This document shows positions 1-8,563 of a DNA stretch of 64,000 nucleotides, piece after piece. A model generated the notes under the pieces. That model made no database searches, was not told where the DNA came from, and saw nothing but the letters and a program-made list of their open reading frames with translations. Every line of letters starts with the position of its first letter. The stretch's first letter is position 1. A program made the position numbers and the translations under genes. This stretch comes from CBDIHP01 sp965279195 (GTDB taxonomy: Bacteria > Planctomycetota > Planctomycetia > Isosphaerales > Isosphaeraceae), in assembly GCA_965279195.1 (NCBI GenBank), contig CBDIHP010000034.1, forward strand, positions 62,001 through 126,000, given 5' to 3'.

Positions 1-36
1 TGGCACTTCATCACAGGTTAAAGCCGTCGTCGCCGA

Positions 37-3000
37 TCAGGCCGTGGTGCCGATCCGGAACTCGCGGTTGCTGAGCTTCAGGCGGACGCCCTGGGTGCCG
101 GTCAGGGTGCCGATGAAGACGCTGCCGTTGCCGGTCTTGTGCTTGCGGTCCACGTCGCCTTCGAGCCGGGTGCGGCCGCGGCGGGTGTTCAGCAGGCGGA
201 CCTGCTTCGTGGTGCCGTCGAGGTTCAGCCGCAGCTCGGCGACGCCGCCGTTCTTGACCTTGAGCTCGACCTTGTCGCCGTCGGCGTCGAAGTACTGGAT
301 CTTCGAGCCGATGGCCAGGCCCGCGAAGAAGTTGCCGGGGTTATTGCCCGTCCCCGCGCCGTTGAGCCGGTTGCCGGCCGAGTCGGCCACGCCGGTGGTG
401 CCGCCGTTGACCGACAGGCCGAACTTCTGCCCGAGCTTGATCTTCGACCCCGGCACGATCGTCGCCGTCCTGCTCATCGCGTCATAGGTGATCGACTGGA
501 TCGCCAGCGGCCGGTCGTCCGCGTTGCCCGGCCGGCCGTCGCGGCCCGCGTCGGTCAGGAGGAAGTTCGCGGTGGTGAGCGTGGAAACGTTGACGGCCTC
601 GCTGAAGGTCACCAGGATCCGCGCCACGCGCTGGAGGCCGTTGGTCTTGAGCGACACATCGATGATCGTCGGGCTCGTGACGTCGACCGGCGGCGGGGTG
701 GGGGTGGTGTTGTTGATGGTGACGGTGGTCGTCGCGCCGGCGGCCGGCACGCCGGTCCCGGGCGTCGCGTTCGACAGCATCAGCGTGAACGTCGAATTGC
801 TGAGGCGGCCGGCGTTGTTCAGGATCGGCACCGCGATCGTCTTCGAGGTCTCGCCGTCGGCGAAGTTGAGGGTGCCGCTGGTCGCCGTGTAATCGGTCCC
901 GGCGACGCCCGTGCCGTCGGCGGTGGCGTAATCCACGCTGGCCGCGCCGCCGGACCCGCCCGTGCGGGTCACCGTGATGATCACCTGGCCGGCGTTCTCA
1001 TTCACGGTCGCCGAGGTGACCCCGAACCCGAACTGGCCGGTCGGCGTGGTGTTGTTGATGGTGACGGTCGCGGTCGCCCCGGCGGCCGGCACGCTCGTGC
1101 CCGGGGTCGCGTTCGAGAGCATCAGCGTGAACGTCGTGTCGCTCGCGCCGGCGACGTTGTTGAGGATCGGCACATTGATGGTCTTGGACGTCTCGCCGTC
1201 GGCGAACGTCAGGGTGCCGCTGGTGGCGGTGTAGTCGGTGCCGGCGATGCCGGTGCCGTCGGCGGTGGCGAAGTCGACGGTCGCGGCGCCGCTCGACCCT
1301 CCGCTGCGGGTGACGGTGATGACCGCGTTGCCCGAGGTCTCATCCACGGCCACCGAGGTGACGCTGAACCCGAACTGGCCGGTCGGCGTGGTGTTGTTGA
1401 TGGTGACGGTGGTCGTCGCGCCGGCGGCCGGCACGCTGGCCCCGGCGGTCGCGTTCGAGAGCGTCAGGTTGAAGGCGGAGTCGCTCGCGCCGGCGACGTT
1501 GTTGAGGATCGGCACATTGATGGTCTTGGATGTCTCGCCGTCGGCGAAGACGAGCGTGCCGCCGGTGGCCGTGTAGTCGGTGCCGGCGATCCCCGTGCCG
1601 TCGGACGTGGCGAAGTCGACGCTGGCCTCTCCGCTCGACCCGCCCGTGCGGGTGACCGTGATGGCTGCGTTGCCCGTGCTCTCATCCACGGTCACCGAGG
1701 TGACGCTGAATTTGAACTGGCCGGTGGGGGCGACCGCCAGGCCGCGGATCACCAGGCCCGAGCCGATCGCGCCGACGGTCGTGGCCGCGCCCGTCGTCAG
1801 GTTGATCGCCGCCAGGCCCGAACCCGCGCCCGCCGTGGCGATGTAGGCGACGTTGCGGGCCGCCGCGATGTCGAACGCCGTCGGGGTGGCCGTCGAGGTC
1901 GCCACCGTGAAGAGCTGGCCCGTGTTCGGCGAGACGACGGTCGCGGCCCCTTGCAGCGAGCCCTGGGTCGTCAGGATCGTGCCATCGAAGGCGTAGAGCG
2001 TCGTCCCCGTCGCGCCGGCGACGCTGTTGGTGTAGGCGACGCTCGTGATGCCCGGCGTCTTGCCAAAGTTGGCGTCTCCTGTGGCGTAGGCCACGGCGGT
2101 GTCGGTCGCGGCCAGGGCGCCGGTGTCGGGGTTCAGCCGGAGGTTCTGGCCGTCGGCGGTCACGACGCGGATGCGGTCGGGGACCGGATTGAAGTCGATC
2201 GCCGCGCGGCCGGTCGGGGTGAACGCCGGGGCCGAACCCACCTGGGTGGCGGCGGCCGTGGTCGTGTCGATCGTGTAGACCCGGCCCGTGCTGCCCAGCC
2301 CGTAGAGCTGGCCCGTCGCCGGTCGGACGTCGATGTCGAGGATCGACTCGCCCGATTGGAGGCCCGTGATGGTCTGCGTCGTCAGGATTTGCGTCGGGTT
2401 GTTGCTGGCGAACGACAGCAGGGTCGTGCCGCCCACCAGGGTGTCGTTGGCGGCCGCGACCGCGAAGATCGTCTCGACCCTCGGCACCACCGCCACGTCG
2501 CTGATCGTCCGCCCGCTGACCCCGATCGCCCCGACCGACGTGGCCGCGCCCGTCGTCAGGTCGACCGTGTAGAGCGTCGGCGTGGTCGAGCCCGAGGCGG
2601 TGCCGGTGACGAACGCCTTGCCGAAGTCCTTGCCTTCATTGGCGGCGATGTCGAACCCGGTCGCGGCGATCGAGGCCCCCAGCGAGCCCACGGTGAAGAG
2701 CTGGCCGGTGTTGGGCGAGACGACCGGCGTCGCCCCGGCGACCGACCCCTGGGTCACGAGGACCCCGCGCGCCTGGTCGATCCCGTAGAGGGTGGTCGAG
2801 GCCGCGCCGAAGACGCTGTTGGTGTAGGCCACGGCCGTGACGCTCGGCGTCGTCCCCGCGCCGGGGTCGGTGGCCGCATAGGCGAGGTTCGTGTCGGTCG
2901 CGGCCAGGGCCCCCGTGAGCTGGTTCACGCGGATGTTGCTGGTCCCGCTGGTGACCACCCGCAGGCGGTCGGCGGCCGGGTTGAAGTCGACGGCCGTCTT

Positions 3001-3354
3001 CGAGCCCGTGAGCGTGGCCGAGAACGCCGCCCCGACCGCGCCGGCCGCGCCGCTGGAGGCATTGATCACATAAACCTGGTTCGCCGACGACAGCCCGTAG
3101 AGCTGCCCCGTGGCCGGCCGGTAGTCGATCCCCAGGATCGACTCGCCCGAGGCCAGCCCCGTGATGGGCGTGGTGGCCTGGATCGTCCCGGGCGTGGCGC
3201 TGTCGAAACGCACGAGTTCATTCTGATTGGTCAACCCGAGCAGGGTCGCCAGCAGCTGCCGGTCCTCCATGCGCTCGACATTGGTGCGGAAGGCCCGGGC
3301 ACGGTGCTGCGCAGGCGCGAGCGACGGACGTCGCATCCGTGGGTGCGTGAACAT
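37..3354 (-). CDS. Secreted surface protein with two DUF4394 domains and three Calx-beta repeats
   Basis: A 1105-residue protein that I place outside the cell or on its surface. Residues 29-36 read MEDRQLLA, the N-terminal anchor signature common to planctomycete extracellular proteins. Two DUF4394-like modules follow (about 37-290 and 293-545), each with a repeated pattern around GESILGIDYRPATGQLYGL. Three near-identical Calx-beta repeats lie at about 548, 660 and 774, each with GTDYTA.GTL.FADGETSKTI-type strands. An Ig-like domain (about 891-1000) and a C-terminal strand-rich tail complete it. I chose the ATG at 3354 because GGAG lies about ten bases upstream; an ATG at 3369 and an open extension to 3486 have no good ribosome site. 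The near-identity of the Calx-beta units suggests recent duplication or gene conversion. Calx-beta domains usually bind calcium in adhesion proteins; a binding partner is unknown. Confidence 0.8.
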   Translation of the reverse strand: MFTHPRMRRPSLAPAQHRARAFRTNVERMEDRQLLATLLGLTNQNELVRFDSATPGTIQATTPITGLASGESILGIDYRPATGQLYGLSSANQVYVINASSGAAGAVGAAFSATLTGSKTAVDFNPAADRLRVVTSGTSNIRVNQLTGALAATDTNLAYAATDPGAGTTPSVTAVAYTNSVFGAASTTLYGIDQARGVLVTQGSVAGATPVVSPNTGQLFTVGSLGASIAATGFDIAANEGKDFGKAFVTGTASGSTTPTLYTVDLTTGAATSVGAIGVSGRTISDVAVVPRVETIFAVAAANDTLVGGTTLLSFASNNPTQILTTQTITGLQSGESILDIDVRPATGQLYGLGSTGRVYTIDTTTAAATQVGSAPAFTPTGRAAIDFNPVPDRIRVVTADGQNLRLNPDTGALAATDTAVAYATGDANFGKTPGITSVAYTNSVAGATGTTLYAFDGTILTTQGSLQGAATVVSPNTGQLFTVATSTATPTAFDIAAARNVAYIATAGAGSGLAAINLTTGAATTVGAIGSGLVIRGLAVAPTGQFKFSVTSVTVDESTGNAAITVTRTGGSSGEASVDFATSDGTGIAGTDYTATGGTLVFADGETSKTINVPILNNVAGASDSAFNLTLSNATAGASVPAAGATTTVTINNTTPTGQFGFSVTSVAVDETSGNAVITVTRSGGSSGAATVDFATADGTGIAGTDYTATSGTLTFADGETSKTINVPILNNVAGASDTTFTLMLSNATPGTSVPAAGATATVTINNTTPTGQFGFGVTSATVNENAGQVIITVTRTGGSGGAASVDYATADGTGVAGTDYTATSGTLNFADGETSKTIAVPILNNAGRLSNSTFTLMLSNATPGTGVPAAGATTTVTINNTTPTPPPVDVTSPTIIDVSLKTNGLQRVARILVTFSEAVNVSTLTTANFLLTDAGRDGRPGNADDRPLAIQSITYDAMSRTATIVPGSKIKLGQKFGLSVNGGTTGVADSAGNRLNGAGTGNNPGNFFAGLAIGSKIQYFDADGDKVELKVKNGGVAELRLNLDGTTKQVRLLNTRRGRTRLEGDVDRKHKTGNGSVFIGTLTGTQGVRLKLSNREFRIGTTA

Positions 3355-4081
3355 GTCGTCGTTCTCCATCGAAGAGGTGGCGCGAGGGCCGGGACGTGAC
3401 GGGACGTCGAGGCAGACCGCCCCCCTCACGGCACGCTCGCCGAGGAGGGCTCCCTGTCCGCCCGGCGGTAGCAACCCGCGTTCCACACCCCCGATCGGGC
3501 CACCGAATCCTCACAGACCTCCCTCTCGCCCCCCACCCGCGAAGCCCCCATGACCCATCCGTCCGCCTTCTGGACGATCGATATCCCGACAAATCTCCGA
3601 GATTCCAGAATTATTTGGCCGAAAACTTCATGGGGTGTGCCAAGTGAAGCCGGGTTCGGGCATCGGCCCAAGGCGCACAAATCCATTGCATTCTGCGTTT
3701 ATCGATGCGTGGGTGGATCCTCCCTCGGGTGCCCCGAGGCGTCATCCGAACGAGACGCCGCGCCGCACACTCGCGAAGGCGCCTCTTCCGTGCGTCAGGG
3801 TTCATCATGGCGAACGACCCTTGCACCCCGCCGTCACGGAACCGGATGGAAGGGTGGGCCCAGGGGAGGGGAGGGCGCTCCGGTTCTGACGGGCGAAGGT
3901 CCCTCGACGGGCGGGCCTTCTGATCGAGAGGCAACCGGGTACGCGGCGATTTCTGGCCCGCGAGGAAGCCGGGACGCGGCGGATCTGAGCCATTCCCTGC
4001 GCGAGGCGTGGGGCCGCAAACCGGACGTAACCGCTATTCTTTTTGTGATTTGCGTTTGTTTTGCATTTTGCCGCATTTTGT
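3355..4081. other. Intergenic region, no gene seen
   Basis: Open frames here lack ribosome sites and recognisable content. The last 80 bases before the protease promoter are clearly richer in A and T than their surroundings, with T-rich stretches around 4035-4085, as expected upstream of a promoter. Nothing else stands out. Confidence 0.5.
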
Positions 4082-4110
4082 TTGTTGCGGCCATTTTATC
4101 CGGTTATACT
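4082..4110 (+). promoter_or_regulatory. Sigma70-type promoter of the papain-like protease gene
   Basis: TTGTTG (4082-4087) is followed after exactly 17 bases by TATACT (4105-4110). Both boxes match the housekeeping consensus at five of six positions. Transcription would start near 4117, giving a leader of roughly 87 bases before the protease ATG. It lies in a locally AT-rich stretch. Confidence 0.65.
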
Positions 4111-4156
4111 CCCAAGGAATCCATATGTAAGATCACTCAGGCGTGCCCCCCAACCT

Positions 4157-4189
4157 GCCGGACCGTGTGCGGTCCTCGGCGTTTTTTTT
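4157..4189 (+). terminator. Terminator-like hairpin with T8 tract inside the protease leader
   Basis: A perfect six-pair stem GGACCG / CGGTCC (4160-4165 and 4170-4175) closes a TGTG loop. It is extended at its foot by GCC / GGC across a two-base bulge, then G and eight T residues at 4182-4189. This is the shape of an intrinsic terminator. It sits between the promoter at 4082 and the ribosome site GAGAGGAG at 4192-4200, so it may act as a leader attenuator rather than ending an upstream gene. Confidence 0.5.
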
Positions 4190-4203
4190 GGCGAGAGGAG
4201 TCG

Positions 4204-5472
4204 ATGGTGATGATGATGAGACAGCCCACGAGGCGGTCCCGATCCTGGCGCGAGGTAGCCGCGGGCGGCCTAGCGTCCACTCTGCTGTTGTGCTACGGGA
4301 TCGCGTCGGCGCAGACCAGCAAGGCGACCACCCCGGTGGTCTCGACCCCGGCGCCTGCGACCGCGGTGGCGGCCCAGGCCATCCCGCCCGCGAACGCGAA
4401 TCCCGCCCCGGCAGCGAACCTGGCGCCGCAGGTCGGCGAGACGCTGGCCCAGGCCGCGCCCGACCTCCGGGCCAAGCTCCAGAGGCAGGTCGCGAGCCCC
4501 AATCTGGTCGAGGTCAGCAACGCGGCCGACCTCAAGATCGTCGAGGAGCGGGTCCAGGCGGCCAGGGCGCTCGCCGATCAGAATGTGTTCCAGTTCACAT
4601 CGCGGGTCACGGCGGCTTCGAAGCGGACCCTCCAGCAACTGACGGGGGCGAGCCCCCCGGCCGACCTGGAGAATCGGGCCGCCCAGGCGAACCTCGCGGC
4701 CGCCGGCAGGTTCCAGGCGATGGCCGTCGCCAGGGCGAGCAGCGTCAGTCGGTTGGCGATGGCGGCGCCGGGCGCCGGCGCCAACGCGACGACGTTCGAC
4801 TGGAGCAAGCTCAACGTCGTCAGCTCCGTGAAGGACCAGGAGCGTTGCGGCAGTTGCTGGGATTTCGCCGCCGTCGGCGTCTTCGAGGCGATGTTCGCGA
4901 TCCGCAACGGCCAGCAGAACCTGCTCGACCTGTCGGAGGAGCAGCTCCTCCGCTGCAACACCCAGGGCTTCTCCTGCTGCGGCGGCTGGTGGCCGTTCGA
5001 CGACATCCAGAGCCGCGGGCTCGTCGGGGAACGCCTGCTCCCCTACAGCTCGGGCTCGATCAGTTGCGGTGCCGGGTCGCCCGGCCCTTGCCCGCCGCCG
5101 TTCCCGGCCCCCAATCGCTCCTACCGCGTCGACACCTGGGGGGTGGTCAAGTTCCCGAGCGGCCAGCAGTACCCCATCAGCGACAACGACGACACGGCCC
5201 TCAAGCAGTCGATCATCGACCACGGGCCGGTCTGGGCCTGCGTCCGCGTCACCCCCTCGTTCCAGGATTACTCCAGCGGCCTGTTCAACAACAACGAGGA
5301 CGGCCAGATCAACCACGCGATCATGATCGTCGGCTGGACCACGCAGGGCTGGATCATCCGCAACTCCTGGGGCCGCGACTGGGGCCAGGACGGCTACATG
5401 CTCATCAAGTACCGCACCAACCGCATCGGCTTCGGCGCGGCGTGGGTCGAGCCTGAGATCATCAACCCCTGA
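4204..5472 (+). CDS. Secreted papain-like (C1A) cysteine protease
   Basis: A 422-residue preproprotease. The N-terminus is a signal peptide (basic MRQPTRRSRSWR, then a hydrophobic core ending near ASAQT), followed by an Ala/Pro-rich linker and a pro-region to about residue 195. The mature domain has the full papain triad. Cys218 lies in DQERCGSCWDF, with the oxyanion Gln just before it, His371 in NHAIMIVGW and Asn387 in IRNSWGRDWG. The start is the ATG at 4204 with GAGAGGAG upstream; the open frame continues further upstream but across the promoter and hairpin. The next gene, 114 bases downstream on the same strand, encodes a chagasin-type inhibitor of this protease class, so the two probably act together. 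Substrate unknown. Confidence 0.9.
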   Translation: MVMMMRQPTRRSRSWREVAAGGLASTLLLCYGIASAQTSKATTPVVSTPAPATAVAAQAIPPANANPAPAANLAPQVGETLAQAAPDLRAKLQRQVASPNLVEVSNAADLKIVEERVQAARALADQNVFQFTSRVTAASKRTLQQLTGASPPADLENRAAQANLAAAGRFQAMAVARASSVSRLAMAAPGAGANATTFDWSKLNVVSSVKDQERCGSCWDFAAVGVFEAMFAIRNGQQNLLDLSEEQLLRCNTQGFSCCGGWWPFDDIQSRGLVGERLLPYSSGSISCGAGSPGPCPPPFPAPNRSYRVDTWGVVKFPSGQQYPISDNDDTALKQSIIDHGPVWACVRVTPSFQDYSSGLFNNNEDGQINHAIMIVGWTTQGWIIRNSWGRDWGQDGYMLIKYRTNRIGFGAAWVEPEIINP

Positions 5473-5586
5473 TGGGGCGACCTGGACCCAATTCCTGAAG
5501 ACCCCTTGATCGAAAGGGCCCCCGGCCGTAGGGATTCTTGTGGAGACCCATGGCCCATCCAGTCCCCCAGCGGGGAGGAACCGTCC

Positions 5587-5988
5587 ATGTTCGCCGCAAG
5601 TGTGCTGAGCCGCGTCTTCGGGGCCGTCGCCGTCATGGCCTTCACCCTGTCGAACGCGCCGGGTGCCGCCAGGGAGCATCCGGCCGTGACCGACAAGGAT
5701 GAGGGCAAGCTGATCGAGCGGGAGGTCGGGGAAGAGATCGTCTTCCGGTTCCCCGAGCAGATCAGCACAGGTTACGCCTGGAAGGTCGTGGAACGCCCGA
5801 AGCTGGTCGAGCAGGTCTCGACCAGGTCGATCGCGGGCGAGGCTCCGGGGCTGGCCGGCGGGCCCGAGATTCGCGAGATCCGTTACAAGGTCCTCAAGAG
5901 CGGCGAGGAAGAACTCAAGTTTGCCTCATGCCGGCGGACACCGAAGCCGGGCGACCCGACCATCAAGTTCAAGATCAAGGTGAAATAG
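5587..5988 (+). CDS. Chagasin-family (I42) cysteine protease inhibitor
   Basis: A 133-residue secreted protein with a signal peptide (to about residue 27, ending NAPGAA) and a short beta-rich domain. Residues around 58-63 read ISTGYAW, matching the NPTTGYxW loop that chagasin-type inhibitors insert into the active site of papain-like proteases. The C-terminal strand with KFASCRRTP corresponds to the third binding loop (RPW region), though the canonical tryptophan is not obvious. The ATG at 5587 is preceded by GGGGAGGAA. It follows the C1A protease gene directly on the same strand. Pairing suggests protection of the producer or control of the neighbour; this is inference from family and position. 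Confidence 0.8.
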   Translation: MFAASVLSRVFGAVAVMAFTLSNAPGAAREHPAVTDKDEGKLIEREVGEEIVFRFPEQISTGYAWKVVERPKLVEQVSTRSIAGEAPGLAGGPEIREIRYKVLKSGEEELKFASCRRTPKPGDPTIKFKIKVK

Positions 5989-6136
5989 ATGGCGGGCCGC
6001 CGCGGGCGAAGGGCCGTCGCGGCGTGGGATATACTGGAGAGCCGAGTCGCCCCCTCCGGCCGGGCCCTCGCCCGGTCGGGCAGGCCGACCTCGACGTCGC
6101 CGCTCCGTCCTCAGTGATCAGCGGAAAGGCTCTCTC

Positions 6137-7054
6137 ATGCGTCAGACGAATCCCCCTCGCCGAGCGTTGGCGGCCACCGGCCTGCTCGCTATGGCGTCCG
6201 TTGCCATCTTAAGTGGGCCCGAAACCGCGTTTGCGGGCGGCAAGCACGCCAGCCAGGCCGCGTCGGTCGCCTACGTCCCGGTCCAGACGCAGGCGGTGGT
6301 GGCCACGCCCGTGGTCGTCTCGCAGCCGCTCATCAGCTGGCCCCGTCGCGCCATGCTGGTGAACACGGTCGCCCCCGCCCAGACCGTCTCGTTCGTGAGC
6401 AACCCCACCCAGACCGTCTCGGTGGTGCAGGGGACCGCCTCCACGAACCTCGTCTCCGTCGCCCAGGCGGGCCAGCTCGTGCAGTCGGGCAGCGCCTGGC
6501 CGGGCCAATCGAACGGGTTGAACCTCCAGGTCGCCGCCGCCTCGCTCACCCAGAACCTCGTCGCCGAATCGGTCTCGGCGACCGAGACCCCGTACCTCGC
6601 CCAGCTCAATCTGGTCGACGCCGGGGGCAAGCTCAACCCCATCGGCGGCCTGCTCAAGGGCGCCCTCCGGAAGTTCCTCCAGTCGTTCGGCACCAACCTG
6701 AACCTGAAGGACATCGACAAATCGGCGCTCCTGAAGCAGATCGCCGTCATCCTGTTCGACGTCTTCGTCGGCAATAACAGCGTCGACCGCGGCAAGGCCA
6801 GCGGCGAGATCGACACGATCATCAAGAACCTGCTCGACGAACTCAGGGGCGGCGGCAAGCCTAGCAACGACCCTGTGAGCGTCGACGGCAAGTACACCTT
6901 CGACGTCGTGATCGACGGCAAAACCTACACCGGCACCGTCAATCTCAAGAAGGATGACGGGTCGGGCCCTGCGCCCCCTCCCGGCCCGAACAACAACGGC
7001 GCCTCCGACCCCAACGACCGCGACCAGCGCGGCCCGTCCCGCTCGCCGTTCTGA
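6137..7054 (+). CDS. Secreted hypothetical protein, Val/Gln-rich N-terminal half
   Basis: A 305-residue protein with a clear signal peptide (MRQTNPPRRALAATGLLAM, cleavage near AFAGG). Residues about 40-130 are rich in Val, Gln, Thr and Ala with recurring QTVS and TQTV motifs. A middle part with charged helices (about 165-240) follows, then a short beta segment resembling a ligand loop (KYTFDVVIDGKTYTGTVNL) and a Pro/Asn-rich tail. I do not recognise the family. GGAAAGG lies upstream of the ATG. It is followed by a strong hairpin shared with the convergent gene at 7157. Confidence 0.65.
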   Translation: MRQTNPPRRALAATGLLAMASVAILSGPETAFAGGKHASQAASVAYVPVQTQAVVATPVVVSQPLISWPRRAMLVNTVAPAQTVSFVSNPTQTVSVVQGTASTNLVSVAQAGQLVQSGSAWPGQSNGLNLQVAAASLTQNLVAESVSATETPYLAQLNLVDAGGKLNPIGGLLKGALRKFLQSFGTNLNLKDIDKSALLKQIAVILFDVFVGNNSVDRGKASGEIDTIIKNLLDELRGGGKPSNDPVSVDGKYTFDVVIDGKTYTGTVNLKKDDGSGPAPPPGPNNNGASDPNDRDQRGPSRSPF

Positions 7055-7090
7055 ATCCTCGCCTCGGACGACGACAGGCCATGAAACGAT

Positions 7091-7135
7091 GAGGCCCGGC
7101 GCGGACGAAATGTCCCGCGCCGGGCCTCCTTCGTT
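7091..7135. terminator. Strong hairpin terminator between convergent genes
   Basis: Fourteen perfectly paired bases, GAGGCCCGGCGCGG at 7091-7104 against 7115-7128, with a ten-base loop, followed by CTTCGTTT. It lies between the plus-strand gene ending at 7054 and the minus-strand gene ending at 7157, so it probably serves both directions. The T-tract is weak. Confidence 0.65.
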
Positions 7136-7156
7136 TGGTCGATCCGACGCCCGGGA

Positions 7157-8518
7157 TCAGTTCCCGTGGTGGAAGATCCGCGACAGCGGGTGGACGTGCT
7201 CCGACTGCGGCGACGCCGCCTGGGGCGCGGCGTACTGCACGGCCTGGGGCTGGGGCTGCTGGACATACTGCACGTTCTGGGGCGCGGAGGCCTGGGGCGC
7301 GGCCACCATCTGGACCTGGTTCTGGACCGGCACGGCCATCGCGGTCGGCATCTGCACGGTCATCGGGGTGGCGGGGTTCATCACCAGCCTCGGGTTGCCA
7401 CGGTTGGCCAGCGACCGGCCGATCGCGCCGAGGCAGCGGTCGAACAGGTTGGCCCGCTGCATCATCATCACGTTGGTCGAGCCAGGGCCCGCCGCCTGCA
7501 CCAGGGGCTGCACCGCCTGCACCGCCTGGGCCTGGACCACCGGCTGCTGCACCACCTGCTGGACCATCTGGGTCTGGACCTGCGGCTGCGAGGCGGCCGC
7601 GAAGTTCTGGCCGCTCTGCGGCGAGGCCACCGAGGGGGGGCTGGAGACCATCGGCTGACCCGGGGACTGGACCAGCAGATTCGGCTGCGACGCGCTCACC
7701 TGGGGCTGGCCGAGGGTCGCCAGGTTCACCTGCGGCGGCGCCGAGGGCCCCTGCACGAAGGTGACCACCGGCGCGGGCGTCGGGCCGACGATGATGTGCG
7801 GGGCCGACTGCTGCACCACCACCGGCGTGCTAGGGGCCTGCACCACCACCGGCGTCTGCGACGGCATCTGCACCGGCGTCACGACCGTCGGGGACGACGT
7901 CACCAGGGGCTGCTGGACGATCTGCTGCTGCACCACGGGCGTCTGCGTCACCACCTGCGTCGTCGGCTGCGAGGCCATCGGCTGCGAGACCCCCTGCGGC
8001 GACGGCTGCACGCCGTGGTTGTGATGCAGCAGGCCCGTCCGGGTCAGCGAGTCATCGCGGACCGCCCGGGGCGGCACCAGGGTGTCCAGCCAGGCGATCG
8101 CCGAGTTCGCGTCGCGGAGGTCGCTCCGGGCCCCCGCCAGCTCCACCCCCTGGGCCCCCTTGCGATACACCAGGATCGCGGGGGTCGTCTTGACTCCCAG
8201 CTTCTGGACCAGGGCCGAGTTCTCCTCGACCGTGACCTCCGCGAACGACGCCGGATGGCCCGCCAGCCACGCCGGGCCGGCCGCCTGCAGCCCGCCGCGG
8301 AGCGAGGCCGAGGCCGCGTCCGCCCGCGAGGTCACCAGCAGGACGCTCGGGGCGCCGGTCTGCTTCGTCCCCTGCACCGCGTCCAGCCATGTCCCCCAGG
8401 TCACCGGGGCGGCGCCGATACCTTCGACATAACCCGCTACCGGGCTGGTGATTTGCGTCAGGGCCAGGGTCACACCCAGCGCCCCTCGCAGACAGAACCG
8501 CTTTATGAGATCGATCAC
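7157..8518 (-). CDS. Secreted thioredoxin-fold protein with long Gln/Val/Pro-rich tail
   Basis: A 453-residue protein starting at a GTG (8518) with AAAGGA upstream. Residues 1-30 are a signal peptide (KRFCLRGALGVTLALTQ). Residues about 40-150 look like a thioredoxin fold: a strand SVLLVTSRAD and the cis-proline segment KLGVKTTPAILVYRKG. The CxxC redox pair is absent, so this is unlikely to be an oxidoreductase. Residues about 170-430 are low complexity, dominated by Gln, Val, Pro, Ser and Thr (VVQQ, QVQTQ), and probably unstructured. The gene follows the PKD-like gene at 8564 by 45 bases on the same strand, so the two are likely co-transcribed. Function unknown. Confidence 0.65.
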   Translation of the reverse strand: MIDLIKRFCLRGALGVTLALTQITSPVAGYVEGIGAAPVTWGTWLDAVQGTKQTGAPSVLLVTSRADAASASLRGGLQAAGPAWLAGHPASFAEVTVEENSALVQKLGVKTTPAILVYRKGAQGVELAGARSDLRDANSAIAWLDTLVPPRAVRDDSLTRTGLLHHNHGVQPSPQGVSQPMASQPTTQVVTQTPVVQQQIVQQPLVTSSPTVVTPVQMPSQTPVVVQAPSTPVVVQQSAPHIIVGPTPAPVVTFVQGPSAPPQVNLATLGQPQVSASQPNLLVQSPGQPMVSSPPSVASPQSGQNFAAASQPQVQTQMVQQVVQQPVVQAQAVQAVQPLVQAAGPGSTNVMMMQRANLFDRCLGAIGRSLANRGNPRLVMNPATPMTVQMPTAMAVPVQNQVQMVAAPQASAPQNVQYVQQPQPQAVQYAAPQAASPQSEHVHPLSRIFHHGN

Positions 8519-8563
8519 GGGAGTCCTTTCCCTTGAACGTTCGGATCTTCGGAAACACGGAGA

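Noticed and set aside
139..3399. Plus-strand open frame of 1086 residues opposite the surface protein gene
   Set aside because: Its repeats mirror the Calx-beta repeats of the minus-strand gene and no motif supports it.
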